From Mycobacterium europaeum (lineage in GTDB: Bacteria; Actinomycetota; Actinomycetes; Mycobacteriales; Mycobacteriaceae), in NCBI RefSeq assembly GCF_002102155.1, contig NZ_LQOU01000013.1, positions 22,013 through 86,012 on the forward strand: 64,000 nucleotides of DNA, written 5' to 3'. The translations under genes and the position numbers were made by a program. The notes under the pieces are model-generated. The model did not search any database and had not been told where the DNA came from. It was given only the letters and a program-made list of their open reading frames with translations. Below, in pieces: positions 37,435-51,229 of the stretch (position 1 is the first letter of the stretch; the number at the start of each line of letters is the position of its first letter).

Positions 37435-37787
37435 AGAATCTCGCGGGCCTTCTCGACCGGCCGGGCCAGCCGGGTGCCCTTCGTCGTCACGACGAACGGC
37501 CGCTCGATCAGGATCGGGTGTTCGGCCATGGCGTCGAGCAACTGGTCGTCGGTCGCATCGGCGAGATCGAGTTCGGCGTACAGCGGTTCCCGCTTGCGCA
37601 CCGCGGTGCGCACGTCGATCCCGGCGTCGCTGATCATCTTCACCAGTTCGGCGCGCGACGGCGGGGTCTTCAGGTACTCGACGATCGTCGGCTCGAGGCC
37701 GTTGTCGCGCAACAGATCCAACGTCTTGCGGGAGGTGCTGCACCGGGGATTGTGGTAGATGACAGCCTCGCCGGGCTTTGCAGCCAT
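37431..37787 (-). CDS. arsC: ArsC-family reductase (glutaredoxin type)
   Basis: A 118-residue thioredoxin-fold protein. The active-site segment IYHNPRCSTSRKTLDLL has Cys16; KTPPSRAEL and RPFVVTTKGTRLARP, with the arsenate-contact Arg, match ArsC of the Escherichia coli plasmid type. It would reduce arsenate using a thiol such as glutaredoxin, though some relatives (Spx/YffB-like) have other roles. The start directly abuts the prs stop and it overlaps lpqT, so it shares their transcript. No arsenite pump or ArsR is adjacent. Confidence 0.88.
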   Translation of the reverse strand: MAAKPGEAVIYHNPRCSTSRKTLDLLRDNGLEPTIVEYLKTPPSRAELVKMISDAGIDVRTAVRKREPLYAELDLADATDDQLLDAMAEHPILIERPFVVTTKGTRLARPVEKAREIL

Positions 37788-38768
37788 CTAGGCGTCCCCG
37801 TCGAAAAGCCCCGTCACGGAGCCGTTTTCGAAGACGGCGCGAATGGTGCTGGCCAACAGCGGCGCGATGGACAAGACGGTGAGCTGGGGGAAGCGCTTCT
37901 CCTCGCCGATCGGCAGCGTGTTGGTGACGATCACCTCCCGCGCGCCGGACGCCGCGAGCCGCTGGGCGGCCGGGTCGGACAGCACGCCGTGGGTGGCCGC
38001 GATGATGACGTCGGCGGCGCCGTCGTCGCGCAGCAGCTGCACCGCGCCGGCGATGGTGCCGCCGGTGTCGATCATGTCGTCGATGAGCACACAGGTCCTG
38101 CCCTGCACCTCGCCCACCACGCGGTTGGACACTACCTGGTTGGGCACGCGCGGGTCGCGGGTCTTGTGGATGAAGGCGAGCGGAACGCCACCCAATGCGT
38201 CGGCCCACTTCTCGGCGATGCGCACCCGGCCCGAGTCGGGGGAGACGACCACCATGTTGCCGTCGGGGTAGTTGTCGCGGATGTAGCCGGTCAGCAGGTT
38301 TTGGGCGCGCATGTGGTCGACCGGCCCGTCGAAGAACCCCTGGATCTGGTCGGTGTGCAGGTCGACGGTCACGATCCGGTCGGCGCCCGCGGTCTTGAGC
38401 AGGTCGGCGACCAGCCGCGCCGAGATCGGTTCGCGGCCGCGATGCTTCTTGTCCTGCCGGGCGTAGGGGTAGAACGGCATGACCGCGGTGATCCGTTTGG
38501 CGCTGCCGCGCTTGAGCGCGTCGATCATGATCAGCTGTTCCATCAGCCAGTCATTGACCGGTGCCGGGGCCGACTGCAGGACGAACGCGTCGCACCCGCG
38601 CACCGACTCGTGGAACCGCACGAAGATCTCGCCGTTGGCGAACTCGCGCGCCGTCTGAGCGGTGACGTGGACGTCGAGCTCTTTTGCCACCTGCTCGGCC
38701 AGCTCCGGATGCGCGCGGCCGGAGAAGAGCATCAGGTTCTTGCGGTTGTCGGTCCAGTCGTGGCTCAA
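37788..38768 (-). CDS. prs: Ribose-phosphate pyrophosphokinase
   Basis: A 326-residue PRPP synthase that supplies nucleotides, His/Trp and, in mycobacteria, decaprenyl-phosphoryl arabinose. Motifs include FANGEIFVRF, YPYARQDKKHRGREP (catalytic loop with Lys/Arg), VDLHTDQIQGFF and the PRPP loop CVLIDDMIDTGGT. TTG 38768 gives exactly the M. tuberculosis length and has GAGGG about 8 bases before it; ATG 38807 would add 13 residues and lacks a ribosome site. Confidence 0.96.
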   Translation of the reverse strand: MSHDWTDNRKNLMLFSGRAHPELAEQVAKELDVHVTAQTAREFANGEIFVRFHESVRGCDAFVLQSAPAPVNDWLMEQLIMIDALKRGSAKRITAVMPFYPYARQDKKHRGREPISARLVADLLKTAGADRIVTVDLHTDQIQGFFDGPVDHMRAQNLLTGYIRDNYPDGNMVVVSPDSGRVRIAEKWADALGGVPLAFIHKTRDPRVPNQVVSNRVVGEVQGRTCVLIDDMIDTGGTIAGAVQLLRDDGAADVIIAATHGVLSDPAAQRLAASGAREVIVTNTLPIGEEKRFPQLTVLSIAPLLASTIRAVFENGSVTGLFDGDA

Positions 38769-38856
38769 CGCACTGCCCTCACCGTTGTCGAGAATGGAAC
38801 GCCCCATCGTACGTAGCGAATCGTACGGAAAGTGGCCGGGTTACCAGAAACCGACA

Positions 38857-40332
38857 TCACGGTGTCTGTTCGGGCTCGGACGCCGGGTCGGCGGCCTGTG
38901 TCGCCTTCGCGGCCGCCTCGGCGGCCGCGCTGCCCGGTCGTTTGCGCTGCACCCAGCCCTCGATGTTGCGCTGCGGGCCCGCGGACACCGCCAGCGCGCC
39001 CGGCGGGACGTCGTCGCGGACCACGGTTCCCGCGCCGGTGTAGGCCCCGTCGCCGACGGTCACCGGGGCGACGAACATGGTGTCCGAGCCGGTCCGCACG
39101 TGCGATCCGACCGTGGTGCGCCGCTTGGTGGCGCCGTCGTAGTTGACGAAGACGCTCGACGCGCCGATGTTGCTGTGTTCGCCGATGTCGGCATCCCCGA
39201 CGTAGGTCAGGTGCGGAACCTTGGTGCCGGTGCCGATCGTGGAGTTCTTGGTCTCGACGAACGCCCCGAGCTTGCCTTCGTCGCCCAGCACGGTGCCGGG
39301 CCGCAGGTAGGTGAAGGGGCCGACCGTGGCGCCGGCGCCGATGGACGACGACGTGCCGTGCGTGCGCACCACCGATGCGCCCTCACCCACGGTGACGTCG
39401 GTGAGCGTGGTGTCGGGGCCGACGACGCAGTGGCTCCCGACCTGGCTGCGGCCCAGCAGCTGCGTGCCCGGGTGGATGACGGTGTCGCGCCCGATCGTGA
39501 CCTCGACGTCGATCCAGGTGGTCGCCGGATCCACGATGGTGACCCCGGCCATCTGGTGGGCGGCGACGATCCGGCGGTTGAGCTCGGCGCCCAGCTGCGC
39601 CAGCTGCACGCGGTTGTTGACGCCGGCGACCAGGGCACTGTCGTCGACGTGCCGGGCCTGGACGGCCTGCCCGTCGCCCCGAAAGATCGAGATGACGTCG
39701 GTCAGGTAGAGCTCCTGCTGGGCGTTGTCGGAGCTCAGCCGGCTCAGCGCGGAGCGCAGCGCCGCGACGTCGAAGGCGTAGACCCCGGCGTTGACCTCGT
39801 GGATCTCCCGCTGGACGGGTGTCGCGTCGGCGTGTTCCACGATCGCGGTGACCTCGTTGTCCTGGGTGCGCAGGATCCGGCCGTAGCCGGTGGGGTCGTC
39901 GAGCGTCGTGGTGAGCACGGTCGCGGCGGCCGAGGCCGCGTGGTGGGTCGCGATCAGGTCGGCCAGGGTGTCGGGGTCCAGCAGCGGCGTATCGCCGGAG
40001 GTGACGACGACCACGCCGGCGTAGTCGTCGGGCAGCGCGGACAGGCCGCAACGGACCGCGTGACCGGTGCCCAGCGGCCGGTCCTGCAGCGCGACCTCGA
40101 TGCCGCGTCCCAGGGCGTCGGCCGATTCGGCGACCAGCGGCGCGATGCGCTGATGATCGTGGCCCAGGACCACGACCAGGTGCTGCGGCGCGACCTTGGT
40201 GACGGCGTGCAGCAGGTGGGACAGCATGCTGCGACCGGCGATCTCGTGCAGCACCTTGGGGGTGTCGGACCGCATCCGGGTGCCGGGCCCGGCCGCGAGC
40301 ACCAGGACCGCGGTATCACCACGAGACGCCAT
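38857..40332 (-). CDS. glmU: Bifunctional UDP-N-acetylglucosamine pyrophosphorylase / GlcN-1-P acetyltransferase
   Basis: A 491-residue enzyme making UDP-GlcNAc for peptidoglycan and arabinogalactan linker. The N-terminal uridylyltransferase has [31 protein letters not shown] and TSGDTPLL; the C-terminal left-handed beta-helix has hexapeptide repeats, [15 protein letters not shown] and the tail [15 protein letters not shown] lies 6 bases before ATG 40332. It is upstream of prs on the same strand, 88 bases apart. Confidence 0.97.
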   Translation of the reverse strand: MASRGDTAVLVLAAGPGTRMRSDTPKVLHEIAGRSMLSHLLHAVTKVAPQHLVVVLGHDHQRIAPLVAESADALGRGIEVALQDRPLGTGHAVRCGLSALPDDYAGVVVVTSGDTPLLDPDTLADLIATHHAASAAATVLTTTLDDPTGYGRILRTQDNEVTAIVEHADATPVQREIHEVNAGVYAFDVAALRSALSRLSSDNAQQELYLTDVISIFRGDGQAVQARHVDDSALVAGVNNRVQLAQLGAELNRRIVAAHQMAGVTIVDPATTWIDVEVTIGRDTVIHPGTQLLGRSQVGSHCVVGPDTTLTDVTVGEGASVVRTHGTSSSIGAGATVGPFTYLRPGTVLGDEGKLGAFVETKNSTIGTGTKVPHLTYVGDADIGEHSNIGASSVFVNYDGATKRRTTVGSHVRTGSDTMFVAPVTVGDGAYTGAGTVVRDDVPPGALAVSAGPQRNIEGWVQRKRPGSAAAEAAAKATQAADPASEPEQTP

Positions 40333-40424
40333 CAACTCTCCTCAACCCCGGCGCGACCGTCGTGTCCGTAGACGACACGCCGTCAAGCGTGGCACTTGAT
40401 GCACACCCGAGGCAAAGAGCCGTG

Positions 40425-40496
40425 CTCCGTCGCCAGGACTCGAACCTGAACTATCTGAACCAAAATCAGAGGTGCTGCCGATTACACCACGACGGA
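40425..40496 (-). tRNA. tRNA-Gln (anticodon TTG)
   Basis: Read on the minus strand, TCCGTCG pairs with CGACGGA to close a 7-bp acceptor stem. The anticodon loop reads TTTTGGT in a TCTGA/TCAGA stem, giving anticodon TTG for Gln, and a T arm with TTCGAGT follows. CCA is not encoded. It lies between glmU and a TetR gene, as in M. tuberculosis. Confidence 0.93.
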
Positions 40497-40610
40497 TCGC
40501 AAGCGCCGTAGGCCCGCGCCACCAACAGACTTTAGACGGTGTGCGGGCCGATCGCGGCTCCGAGGGAAAGACGGACGGTTCGGCGCGGGCGACGCTATAC
40601 GCTGATTGAC

Positions 40611-41258
40611 GTGGCTGTTCTCGACAAGGAACCGGACAAGGAGGTGCGCGCGCCGCGCGCCCGCATGACCGGTAGCGAGCGCCGACAGCAACTCATCGGC
40701 ATCGCGCGCTCGCTGTTCGCCGAACGCGGCTACGAGGGCACCTCGATCGAGGAGATCGCGTTGCGTGCCAACGTGTCCAAGCCAGTCGTCTACGAACATT
40801 TCGGCGGCAAGGAGGGGCTGTACGCCGTGGTCGTCGACCGCGAGATGTCGGCGCTGCTGGACGGCATCACCTCGTCGCTGACCAACAACCGCTCCCGGGT
40901 GCGGGTCGAGCGGGTCGCGCTGGCGTTGCTCACCTACGTCGAGGAGCGCACCGACGGCTTCCGCATCATGATCCGCGACTCGCCGGCCGCGATCAGCTCC
41001 GGCACCTACTCCAGCCTGCTCAACGACGCCGTCAGCCAGGTCAGCTCCATCCTGGCCGGCGACTTCGCGCGTCGCGGCCTGGATCCGGAGCTGGCGCCGT
41101 TGTACGCCCAGGCGCTGGTGGGCTCGGTGTCGATGACGGCGCAGTGGTGGCTCGACACCCGCGAGCCCAAGAAAGAAGTGGTCGCCGCGCACCTGGTCAA
41201 CTTGATGTGGAACGGGCTGACCCATCTGGAGGCCGACCCCAGGCTGCAGGACGGCTAG
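40611..41258 (+). CDS. TetR-family regulator (Rv1019-like)
   Basis: A 215-residue regulator with an HTH at about 22-68 (RRQQLIGIARSLFAERGYEGTS, then VSKPVVYEHFGGKEGLYA) and a C-terminal ligand domain (TYVEERTDGFRIMIRDSP). It stands divergent from the tRNA and glmU and upstream of mfd, matching Rv1019 by position and sequence. GTG 40611 lies 9 bases after TATACG at 40596-40601, a likely -10 element, so it may be leaderless. The natural ligand is unknown. Confidence 0.9.
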   Translation: MAVLDKEPDKEVRAPRARMTGSERRQQLIGIARSLFAERGYEGTSIEEIALRANVSKPVVYEHFGGKEGLYAVVVDREMSALLDGITSSLTNNRSRVRVERVALALLTYVEERTDGFRIMIRDSPAAISSGTYSSLLNDAVSQVSSILAGDFARRGLDPELAPLYAQALVGSVSMTAQWWLDTREPKKEVVAAHLVNLMWNGLTHLEADPRLQDG

Positions 41259-41352
41259 ACCGCCGGGCTTGGTTACGCGCGGCGGCCTGGCTCCCGGTGT
41301 CCTGACGATCCCTTCGCGGCGCCGGCTCGAAATTGACGAATCTTGGCGCCCC

Positions 41353-41358
41353 TAGAAT
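41353..41358 (+). promoter_or_regulatory. -10 element of mfd
   Basis: TAGAAT ends 9 bases before ATG 41368, so the message would begin at or just before the start codon. No ribosome site precedes the ATG, in keeping with a near-leaderless transcript. Confidence 0.45.
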
Positions 41359-41367
41359 GGATTCATC

Positions 41368-45030
<3,663 letters not shown>

Positions 45031-45103
45031 TTCGCGCCGGCGACGATGCAGAGCCAAGCGATGTGGGGGCACCACCCGCATGCGGGGGAGAGGAGCGGCG
45101 CCA
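45031..45103 (+). repeat. MIRU-like interspersed repeat between mfd and mazG
   Basis: The spacer contains GGCGACGATGCAGAGC, then AGCGATG and ends AGAGGAGCGGCGCC next to ATG, the signature I recall for mycobacterial interspersed repeats carrying a ribosome site. An inner 12-bp perfect palindrome CCCGCATGCGGG lies at 45075-45086, inside a GGGGGCACC-type insert. The 3' end supplies the GAGGAG for mazG. Confidence 0.65.
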
Positions 45104-46111
45104 ATGATTGTCGTGATGTGCGACCCGCGCCGCCCGTCGCTGGTGCCCGTCGAGGCCATTGAGCACCTCGGCGGGGAGGTGCAGTACACCGAGGAGATGC
45201 CCGTCGCGGTGCCGTGGTCGCTGCCCGCGGCGCGCCCGGTGCACTCGGGCGACGACGCTCCGGTGTTGCTGTCGTCGGACCCCGACCATCCCGCCGTCAC
45301 CGCCCGGCTGTCGGCGGGCGCCCGGCTGATCTCCGCGCCGGAGACCCCGCGCGGCGAACGCCTGGTCGACGTGGTCGCGATGATGGACAAGCTGCGCACC
45401 GCCGGACCGTGGGAGAGCGAGCAAACCCACGACTCTCTGCGCCGATTCCTGCTGGAGGAGACCTACGAACTGCTGGACGCGGTGCGCAGCGGCAGCGCCG
45501 ACCAGTTGCGGGAAGAACTCGGCGACGTGTTGCTGCAGGTGCTCTTTCACGCGCGCATCGCCGAGGACGCCCCGCAGCTGCCCTTCACCATCGACGACGT
45601 CGCCGTCACGTTGATGCGGAAGTTGGGCAACCGGGTCCCGGGTGTGCTTGCCGGGCAGACGATTTCGCTGGAAGAGCAGCTGGCCCAGTGGGAAGAGCGC
45701 AAGGCGGCCGAAAAGCCGCGGAAATCGGTGATGGACGACGTGCACACCGGACAACCGGCGCTGGCTCTGGCGCAGAAGGTGATCGAGCGGGCCCAGAAGG
45801 CCGGGGTGCCCGCCGACCTCGTCCCCGCCGAGGTCACCTCCGTTTCCGTGTCGGCCGGGGGTGACGCGGAAAGCGCGCTGCGCACGGCGGTGCTGGGGTT
45901 CGTGGATACGGTCCGGCGGGCCGAGCGGGCGATCGCCGCGACGCGCCGCGGCGTCGGCGTGCCGGAGGAGTTCGACGTGGCCCCCCTCGGGGAGATCACG
46001 GAAGACGAGTGGCGCGAGCACTGGCCGTCGGGCGAGTCCGACGAGGAGCCCGCCGCGCCGGACGAGGCGGTCGACGAGTCCGCGGTGGACGCCGCGGGCG
46101 ACGACGCCTGA
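45104..46111 (+). CDS. mazG: Nucleoside triphosphate pyrophosphohydrolase MazG
   Basis: A 335-residue enzyme that hydrolyses NTPs/dNTPs to NMP and pyrophosphate, cleaning oxidised nucleotides. The MazG domain (about 95-220) shows MDKLRTAGPWESEQTHDSL, EETYELLDAV and EELGDVLLQVLFHA with the metal-binding EExxE..ExxD residues, and a second, weaker half follows. The tail is acidic. ATG 45104 uses GAGGAG from the repeat. Matches Rv1021. Confidence 0.94.
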   Translation: MIVVMCDPRRPSLVPVEAIEHLGGEVQYTEEMPVAVPWSLPAARPVHSGDDAPVLLSSDPDHPAVTARLSAGARLISAPETPRGERLVDVVAMMDKLRTAGPWESEQTHDSLRRFLLEETYELLDAVRSGSADQLREELGDVLLQVLFHARIAEDAPQLPFTIDDVAVTLMRKLGNRVPGVLAGQTISLEEQLAQWEERKAAEKPRKSVMDDVHTGQPALALAQKVIERAQKAGVPADLVPAEVTSVSVSAGGDAESALRTAVLGFVDTVRRAERAIAATRRGVGVPEEFDVAPLGEITEDEWREHWPSGESDEEPAAPDEAVDESAVDAAGDDA

Positions 46112-46211
46112 TCGTGTGCCGGAGCCCGAACGCGGCCGGGCACACCGTAACCCATGGGACGATGGTGGGGCGGAAGTTGGTGCAGGCGAGTCCGAGGGAG
46201 CTTTGACCAGC

Positions 46212-46943
46212 ATGGTGTCGCCGAGGCGTTGGTTGCGCGCGGCCGCCGTGATAGGCGCGACCGCGATGCTGCTGGCCTCCAGCTGCACGTGGCAGCTCAG
46301 CCTGTTCATTCCGGAGGGTGTCCCGCCGCCGGCCGGGGCTCCGGTACCGCCGGTGAACACGCACGCCAGCGGCCGGCCCGCGGACCAGCTTCGGGCCTGG
46401 GCCGAACAGCGGTCGGCCACCTTGGAGATTCCCGTGATCGCATTGGAGGCGTACGCGTACGCCGCCCGGGTCGCCGAGGTCGAGAACCCGAAGTGTCATA
46501 TCGCGTGGACCACGTTGGCGGGCATCGGGCAGGTCGAGAGCCACCACGGCACCTACCGCGGCGCGCAGCTGGCGCCCAACGGGGACGTGAGCCCCCCGAT
46601 TCGCGGTGTCCGCCTGGACGGCAGCGGCGGCACCCTGCGCATCGTCGACAGCGAGGAACCGGTGACCGACGACGACGGGGTGGTGCGGGCCATGGGGCCG
46701 ATGCAGTTCATCCCGGAGACCTGGCGGTTGTACGGCGTGGACGCCCACAACGACGGCCGCGTCAGCCCGGACAACATCGACGATGCCGCGCTCGCGGCGG
46801 CCGGTTACCTGTGTTGGCGGGGAAAGGATCTGGCCACACCTCGCGGCTGGATCACCGCGCTGCGGGCCTACAACAACTCCGGCGTCTACGCGCGGGCGGT
46901 GCGCGACTGGGCGACCGCCTACGCGGCGGGTCACCCGCTGTAG
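46212..46943 (+). CDS. lpqU: Lipoprotein LpqU, lytic transglycosylase-like
   Basis: A 243-residue lipoprotein, the same length as Rv1022. The signal ends LLASSC with Cys near 23. The C-terminal half is an SLT-type domain: TLAGIGQVESHHGTY (catalytic Glu), GPMQFIPETW and RAYNNSGVYA. It likely cleaves peptidoglycan between MurNAc and GlcNAc at the cell surface. GAGGGAG lies 10 bases before ATG 46212; TTG 46203 is too close to it. Confidence 0.92.
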   Translation: MVSPRRWLRAAAVIGATAMLLASSCTWQLSLFIPEGVPPPAGAPVPPVNTHASGRPADQLRAWAEQRSATLEIPVIALEAYAYAARVAEVENPKCHIAWTTLAGIGQVESHHGTYRGAQLAPNGDVSPPIRGVRLDGSGGTLRIVDSEEPVTDDDGVVRAMGPMQFIPETWRLYGVDAHNDGRVSPDNIDDAALAAAGYLCWRGKDLATPRGWITALRAYNNSGVYARAVRDWATAYAAGHPL

Positions 46944-46968
46944 CAGGATGTATCAGGCTTTACGCTAA

Positions 46969-48303
<1,335 letters not shown>

Positions 48304-48304
48304 C

Positions 48305-48991
48305 TTGCCCGCCAAGCCGGATCCGAAACGGCGCTCCCCGGCATCGCGTCCGGGGAAGGCCGGGGATCCGGTTCGGCGCCCCCGCACGACCAAGCCGGCC
48401 TCCAAGCCCTCGCAGACCGCGAAGCAGGCCGGCGCGCGGTCGGCTTTCGAGCATGTGGTGGAGCCGATCAAGCGGCAGGTCGCCGAGTCCGTCGAGCAGC
48501 GCTCCGAGCAACGGCTGGGCTTCACCGCGCGGCGCGCGGCGGTGCTGGCCGCGGTCGTCTGCGTGCTGACGCTGACGATCGCCGGCCCGGTGCGCACCTA
48601 CTTCGCACAGCGCACCGAGATGAATCAGTTGACGGCGAGCGAAGCCGCGCTGCGCCGGCAGATCGCCGACCTCGAGCAGCGGAAGGCCAAGCTGGGCGAC
48701 CCGGCCTACATCGCGGCGCAGGCGCGCGAGCGGCTCGGTTTCGTCAAGCCGGGCGACATCCCGTTCCAGGTGCAGCTTCCGCCCTCGGGGGCGGCCCCGT
48801 CCGAGCCGGGGGGTCAGGCGGCCAAACCCGCCAGCACCGATCCCTGGTACACCGCGCTGTGGCACACCATCGCCGACACGCCGCACCTGCCGCCGGCCAG
48901 CGTGCCGCCGCCGGAAACCCTGCCGGGGCAACCCAACCCGGGTGGTCCCGTTCCGCCGGCCGCACCGAACCCCACGGCGCCCGGTGGTTGA
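48305..48991 (+). CDS. ftsB: FtsB/DivIC-like septum protein
   Basis: A 228-residue single-pass membrane protein. A basic, disordered N-terminus (about 1-80) leads to one helix (AAVLAAVVCVLTLTIAGPV, about 86-104), a coiled coil (EMNQLTASEAALRRQIADLEQR), a GDPAYIAAQARERLGFVKPGD segment typical of FtsB/DivIC, and a Pro-rich tail. It should join FtsQ and FtsL in the divisome. TTG 48305 is 2 bases after eno stops, with GGAGG 10 bases upstream. Matches Rv1024. Confidence 0.9.
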   Translation: MPAKPDPKRRSPASRPGKAGDPVRRPRTTKPASKPSQTAKQAGARSAFEHVVEPIKRQVAESVEQRSEQRLGFTARRAAVLAAVVCVLTLTIAGPVRTYFAQRTEMNQLTASEAALRRQIADLEQRKAKLGDPAYIAAQARERLGFVKPGDIPFQVQLPPSGAAPSEPGGQAAKPASTDPWYTALWHTIADTPHLPPASVPPPETLPGQPNPGGPVPPAAPNPTAPGG

Positions 48992-49472
48992 CCGTGCCGA
49001 CCTGGAAGCGGTGGCGCGTCAGCTCGGACGTGAGCCGCGCGGCGTGCTCGAGGTCGCCTACCGCTGCCCCAACGGTGAGCCCGCTGTGGTGAAGACCGCA
49101 CCGAAACTGCCTGACGGCACGCCGTTTCCGACGTTGTACTACCTGACGCATCCGGTGCTGACCGCGGCGGCGAGCCGGCTGGAGACGACGGGATTGATGC
49201 GCGAGATGTCCGAGCGATTGCGGCATGACCCCGCATTGGCGGCCGCGTACCGGCGGGCCCACGAGTCGTATCTGGCCGAGCGGGACGCGATCGAGCCGTT
49301 GGGCACCACGTTCTCCGGGGGCGGAATGCCCGATCGGGTCAAGTGCCTGCACGTGCTGATCGCGCACTCGCTGGCCAAGGGGCCGGGCTGCAACCCGCTC
49401 GGGGACGAGGCGCTGGCCATTCTGGCGCCCGAGCCCGCGATGGCCGGCATTCTGGTGGCCGGCCAGTGGTGA
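48984..49472 (+). CDS. DUF501 family protein
   Basis: A 162-residue conserved protein: AVARQLGREPRGVLEVAYRCP, VKTAPKLPDGTPFPTLYYLTHP, GTTFSGGGMPDRVKCLHVLIAHSLAKGPGCNPLGDEAL. The Cys/His/Asp content of the last segment suggests a metal or active site, but no reaction is known to me. GTG 48984 overlaps the ftsB-like gene by 8 bases and its stop overlaps ppx (GTGA), tying it to division and polyphosphate genes. Matches Rv1025. Confidence 0.9.
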   Translation: MVDRADLEAVARQLGREPRGVLEVAYRCPNGEPAVVKTAPKLPDGTPFPTLYYLTHPVLTAAASRLETTGLMREMSERLRHDPALAAAYRRAHESYLAERDAIEPLGTTFSGGGMPDRVKCLHVLIAHSLAKGPGCNPLGDEALAILAPEPAMAGILVAGQW

Positions 49473-50410
49473 GCAGGCTCGCCGGAATCGACTGCGGCAC
49501 CAATTCGATTCGGTTGCTGATCGCCGATGTCGTGGACGGCCGCCTGCGCGACGTGCATCGGGAGACGCGGATCGTGCGGCTGGGTCAGGGTGTCGACGCG
49601 ACCGGGCAGTTCGCTCCGGAGGCGATCGGCCGGACCCGGGAGGCGCTGACCGACTACGCCGCTCTGCTGAGGCGCCACCGCGTCGAGCGGGTGCGGATGG
49701 TGGCCACGTCGGCCGCTCGCGACGTCGCCAATCGTGACGTCTTCTTCGCGATGACGGCCGAGGTGCTGGGCGCGGCGGTGCCGGGCGCGGTGGCGGAGGT
49801 GATCACCGGCGCCGAGGAGGCCGCCCTGTCGTTCCGCGGTGCCGTCGGCGAATTAGACCCTGCGGCAGGACCGTTCGTCGTGGTGGACCTGGGGGGTGGA
49901 TCCACCGAGATCGTGGTGGGCGGTGACTCGGTGGCGGCGAGCTACTCGGCCGACATCGGCTGCGTGCGGCTGACCGAACGCTGCCTGCACTCGGACCCGC
50001 CGACGCCCGGGGAGGTGGCCGCGGCCCGCGCGGTGGTGCGCGAACGGCTGGACGTCGCGCTCGGGGTGGTGCCCGTCGAGGGGGCGCGGACCTGGGTCGG
50101 ACTGGCCGGGACGATGACGACGCTGTCCGCGCTGGCCCACAACATGACGACGTATGACTCTGCGGCGATTCACCTTTCGCGCGTGCCCGGCGGCGACCTG
50201 CTGGCGGTCTGCGAGCGGCTGATCGGGATGACCCGGGCCGAGCGCGCGGCGCTGCCGCCGATGCACGAGGGGCGGGCCGACGTGATCGGTGGGGGCGCGA
50301 TCGTGGTCGAGGAGTTGGCCCGCGAGCTGCGCGCGCGCGCCGGCATCGACGAACTGACCGTCAGCGAGCACGACATCCTCGACGGCATCGTGTGGTCGAT
50401 CGCGGGGTAA
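49469..50410 (+). CDS. ppx: Exopolyphosphatase / pppGpp phosphohydrolase family
   Basis: A 313-residue actin-fold phosphatase of the Ppx/GppA family. LAGIDCGTNSIRLLIADV is the phosphate-1 motif, ATSAARDVANRD and GAEEAALSFRGA follow, and VVVDLGGGSTEIVVG is phosphate-2. The length fits the short single-module actinobacterial type. The M. tuberculosis counterpart Rv1026 (Ppx2) acts on polyphosphate. GTG 49469 overlaps the DUF501 stop. Confidence 0.93.
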   Translation: MSRLAGIDCGTNSIRLLIADVVDGRLRDVHRETRIVRLGQGVDATGQFAPEAIGRTREALTDYAALLRRHRVERVRMVATSAARDVANRDVFFAMTAEVLGAAVPGAVAEVITGAEEAALSFRGAVGELDPAAGPFVVVDLGGGSTEIVVGGDSVAASYSADIGCVRLTERCLHSDPPTPGEVAAARAVVRERLDVALGVVPVEGARTWVGLAGTMTTLSALAHNMTTYDSAAIHLSRVPGGDLLAVCERLIGMTRAERAALPPMHEGRADVIGGGAIVVEELARELRARAGIDELTVSEHDILDGIVWSIAG

Positions 50411-50448
50411 GTCACAGCGGCCACACAAGTCGCTGGCGCCCGTGACGC

Positions 50449-50548
50449 GCGACTGTGCGCTCGGGGCTTCGACTGTGCGCTGAGGGCGAAGAATCGGCGA
50501 AATTCACGCCGTGGGCGCACACTCGAAGCCGTGTGCGCACACAGTCGC
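50449..50548. repeat. Long imperfect inverted repeat between convergent ppx and kdpE
   Basis: An arm at about 50449-50488 is matched by the reverse complement of 50507-50548, with GCGACTGTG and GGCTTCGA blocks shared. GACTGTGCGC occurs twice in the left arm and GCGCACAC twice in the right. It ends one base before the kdpE stop and could serve as a two-way terminator. It resembles dispersed GTGCGCAC-type mycobacterial intergenic repeats. Confidence 0.6.
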
Positions 50549-51229
50549 TCACGCCTCGAAGCGGTAGCCCATCCCCGACTCGGTCACCAAGTGCTTGGGG
50601 TGCGACGGGTCGTCCTCCAGTTTGCGTCGCAGCTGCGCCAAATACACACGCAGATAATGCGTTTCGGTAGCGTACGCCGGACCCCACACCTCTTTGAGCA
50701 GCTCTTCGCGGCCGACCAGCTTGCCGCGATTGCGGACCAGCACCTCCAGCATCCCCCACTCGGTGGGCGTGAGGTGCACTTCGGCGCCGTTCTTGGTGAC
50801 CTTCTTGGCGGCCAGGTCGACGGTGAAAGCGTCCGTCTCGATCACCGGCTGATCCAGCTCGGACGCCGCGGTGTTGCGGCGGATGGCCGCCCGCAGCCTC
50901 GCCAAGAACTCGTCCATCCCAAACGGTTTCGTGACATAGTCGTCCGCCCCGGCGTCGAGGGCCTCGACCTTGTCCGAGGAGTCGGTGCGCGCCGACAACA
51001 CGATCACCGGTGCGGTGAGCCAGCCCCGCAACCCGGCCAGCACCTCGATTCCGGAGATGTCGGGCAGGCCCAGGTCGAGGACCACCACGTCGGGTTTGTG
51101 CTCGGCGGCGGCGCGCAGCGCCCCGGCTCCGCTGGACGCGGTGATCACCTCGTAGCCCCGCACGGACAGGTTGATGCGCAGCGCGCGCAGGATCTGGGGC
51201 TCGTCGTCGATCACCAACACCCGGGTCAT
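50549..51229 (-). CDS. kdpE: KdpE response regulator
   Basis: A 226-residue OmpR-family regulator. The receiver domain has DDEPQILRALR, VLDLGLPDISG with the phosphoacceptor Asp at about 52, and VTKPFGMDEF; the winged helix ends in ETHYLRVYLAQLRRKLEDD and ESGMGYRFEA. It should activate kdpFABC when K+ is scarce. The ATG overlaps the kdpD stop (ATGA). Confidence 0.97.
   Translation of the reverse strand: MTRVLVIDDEPQILRALRINLSVRGYEVITASSGAGALRAAAEHKPDVVVLDLGLPDISGIEVLAGLRGWLTAPVIVLSARTDSSDKVEALDAGADDYVTKPFGMDEFLARLRAAIRRNTAASELDQPVIETDAFTVDLAAKKVTKNGAEVHLTPTEWGMLEVLVRNRGKLVGREELLKEVWGPAYATETHYLRVYLAQLRRKLEDDPSHPKHLVTESGMGYRFEA

Noticed and set aside
50449..50548. Considered as a CRISPR-like or insertion-sequence end
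   Set aside because: There are only two arms, no regular spacers, no transposase gene and no target duplication.
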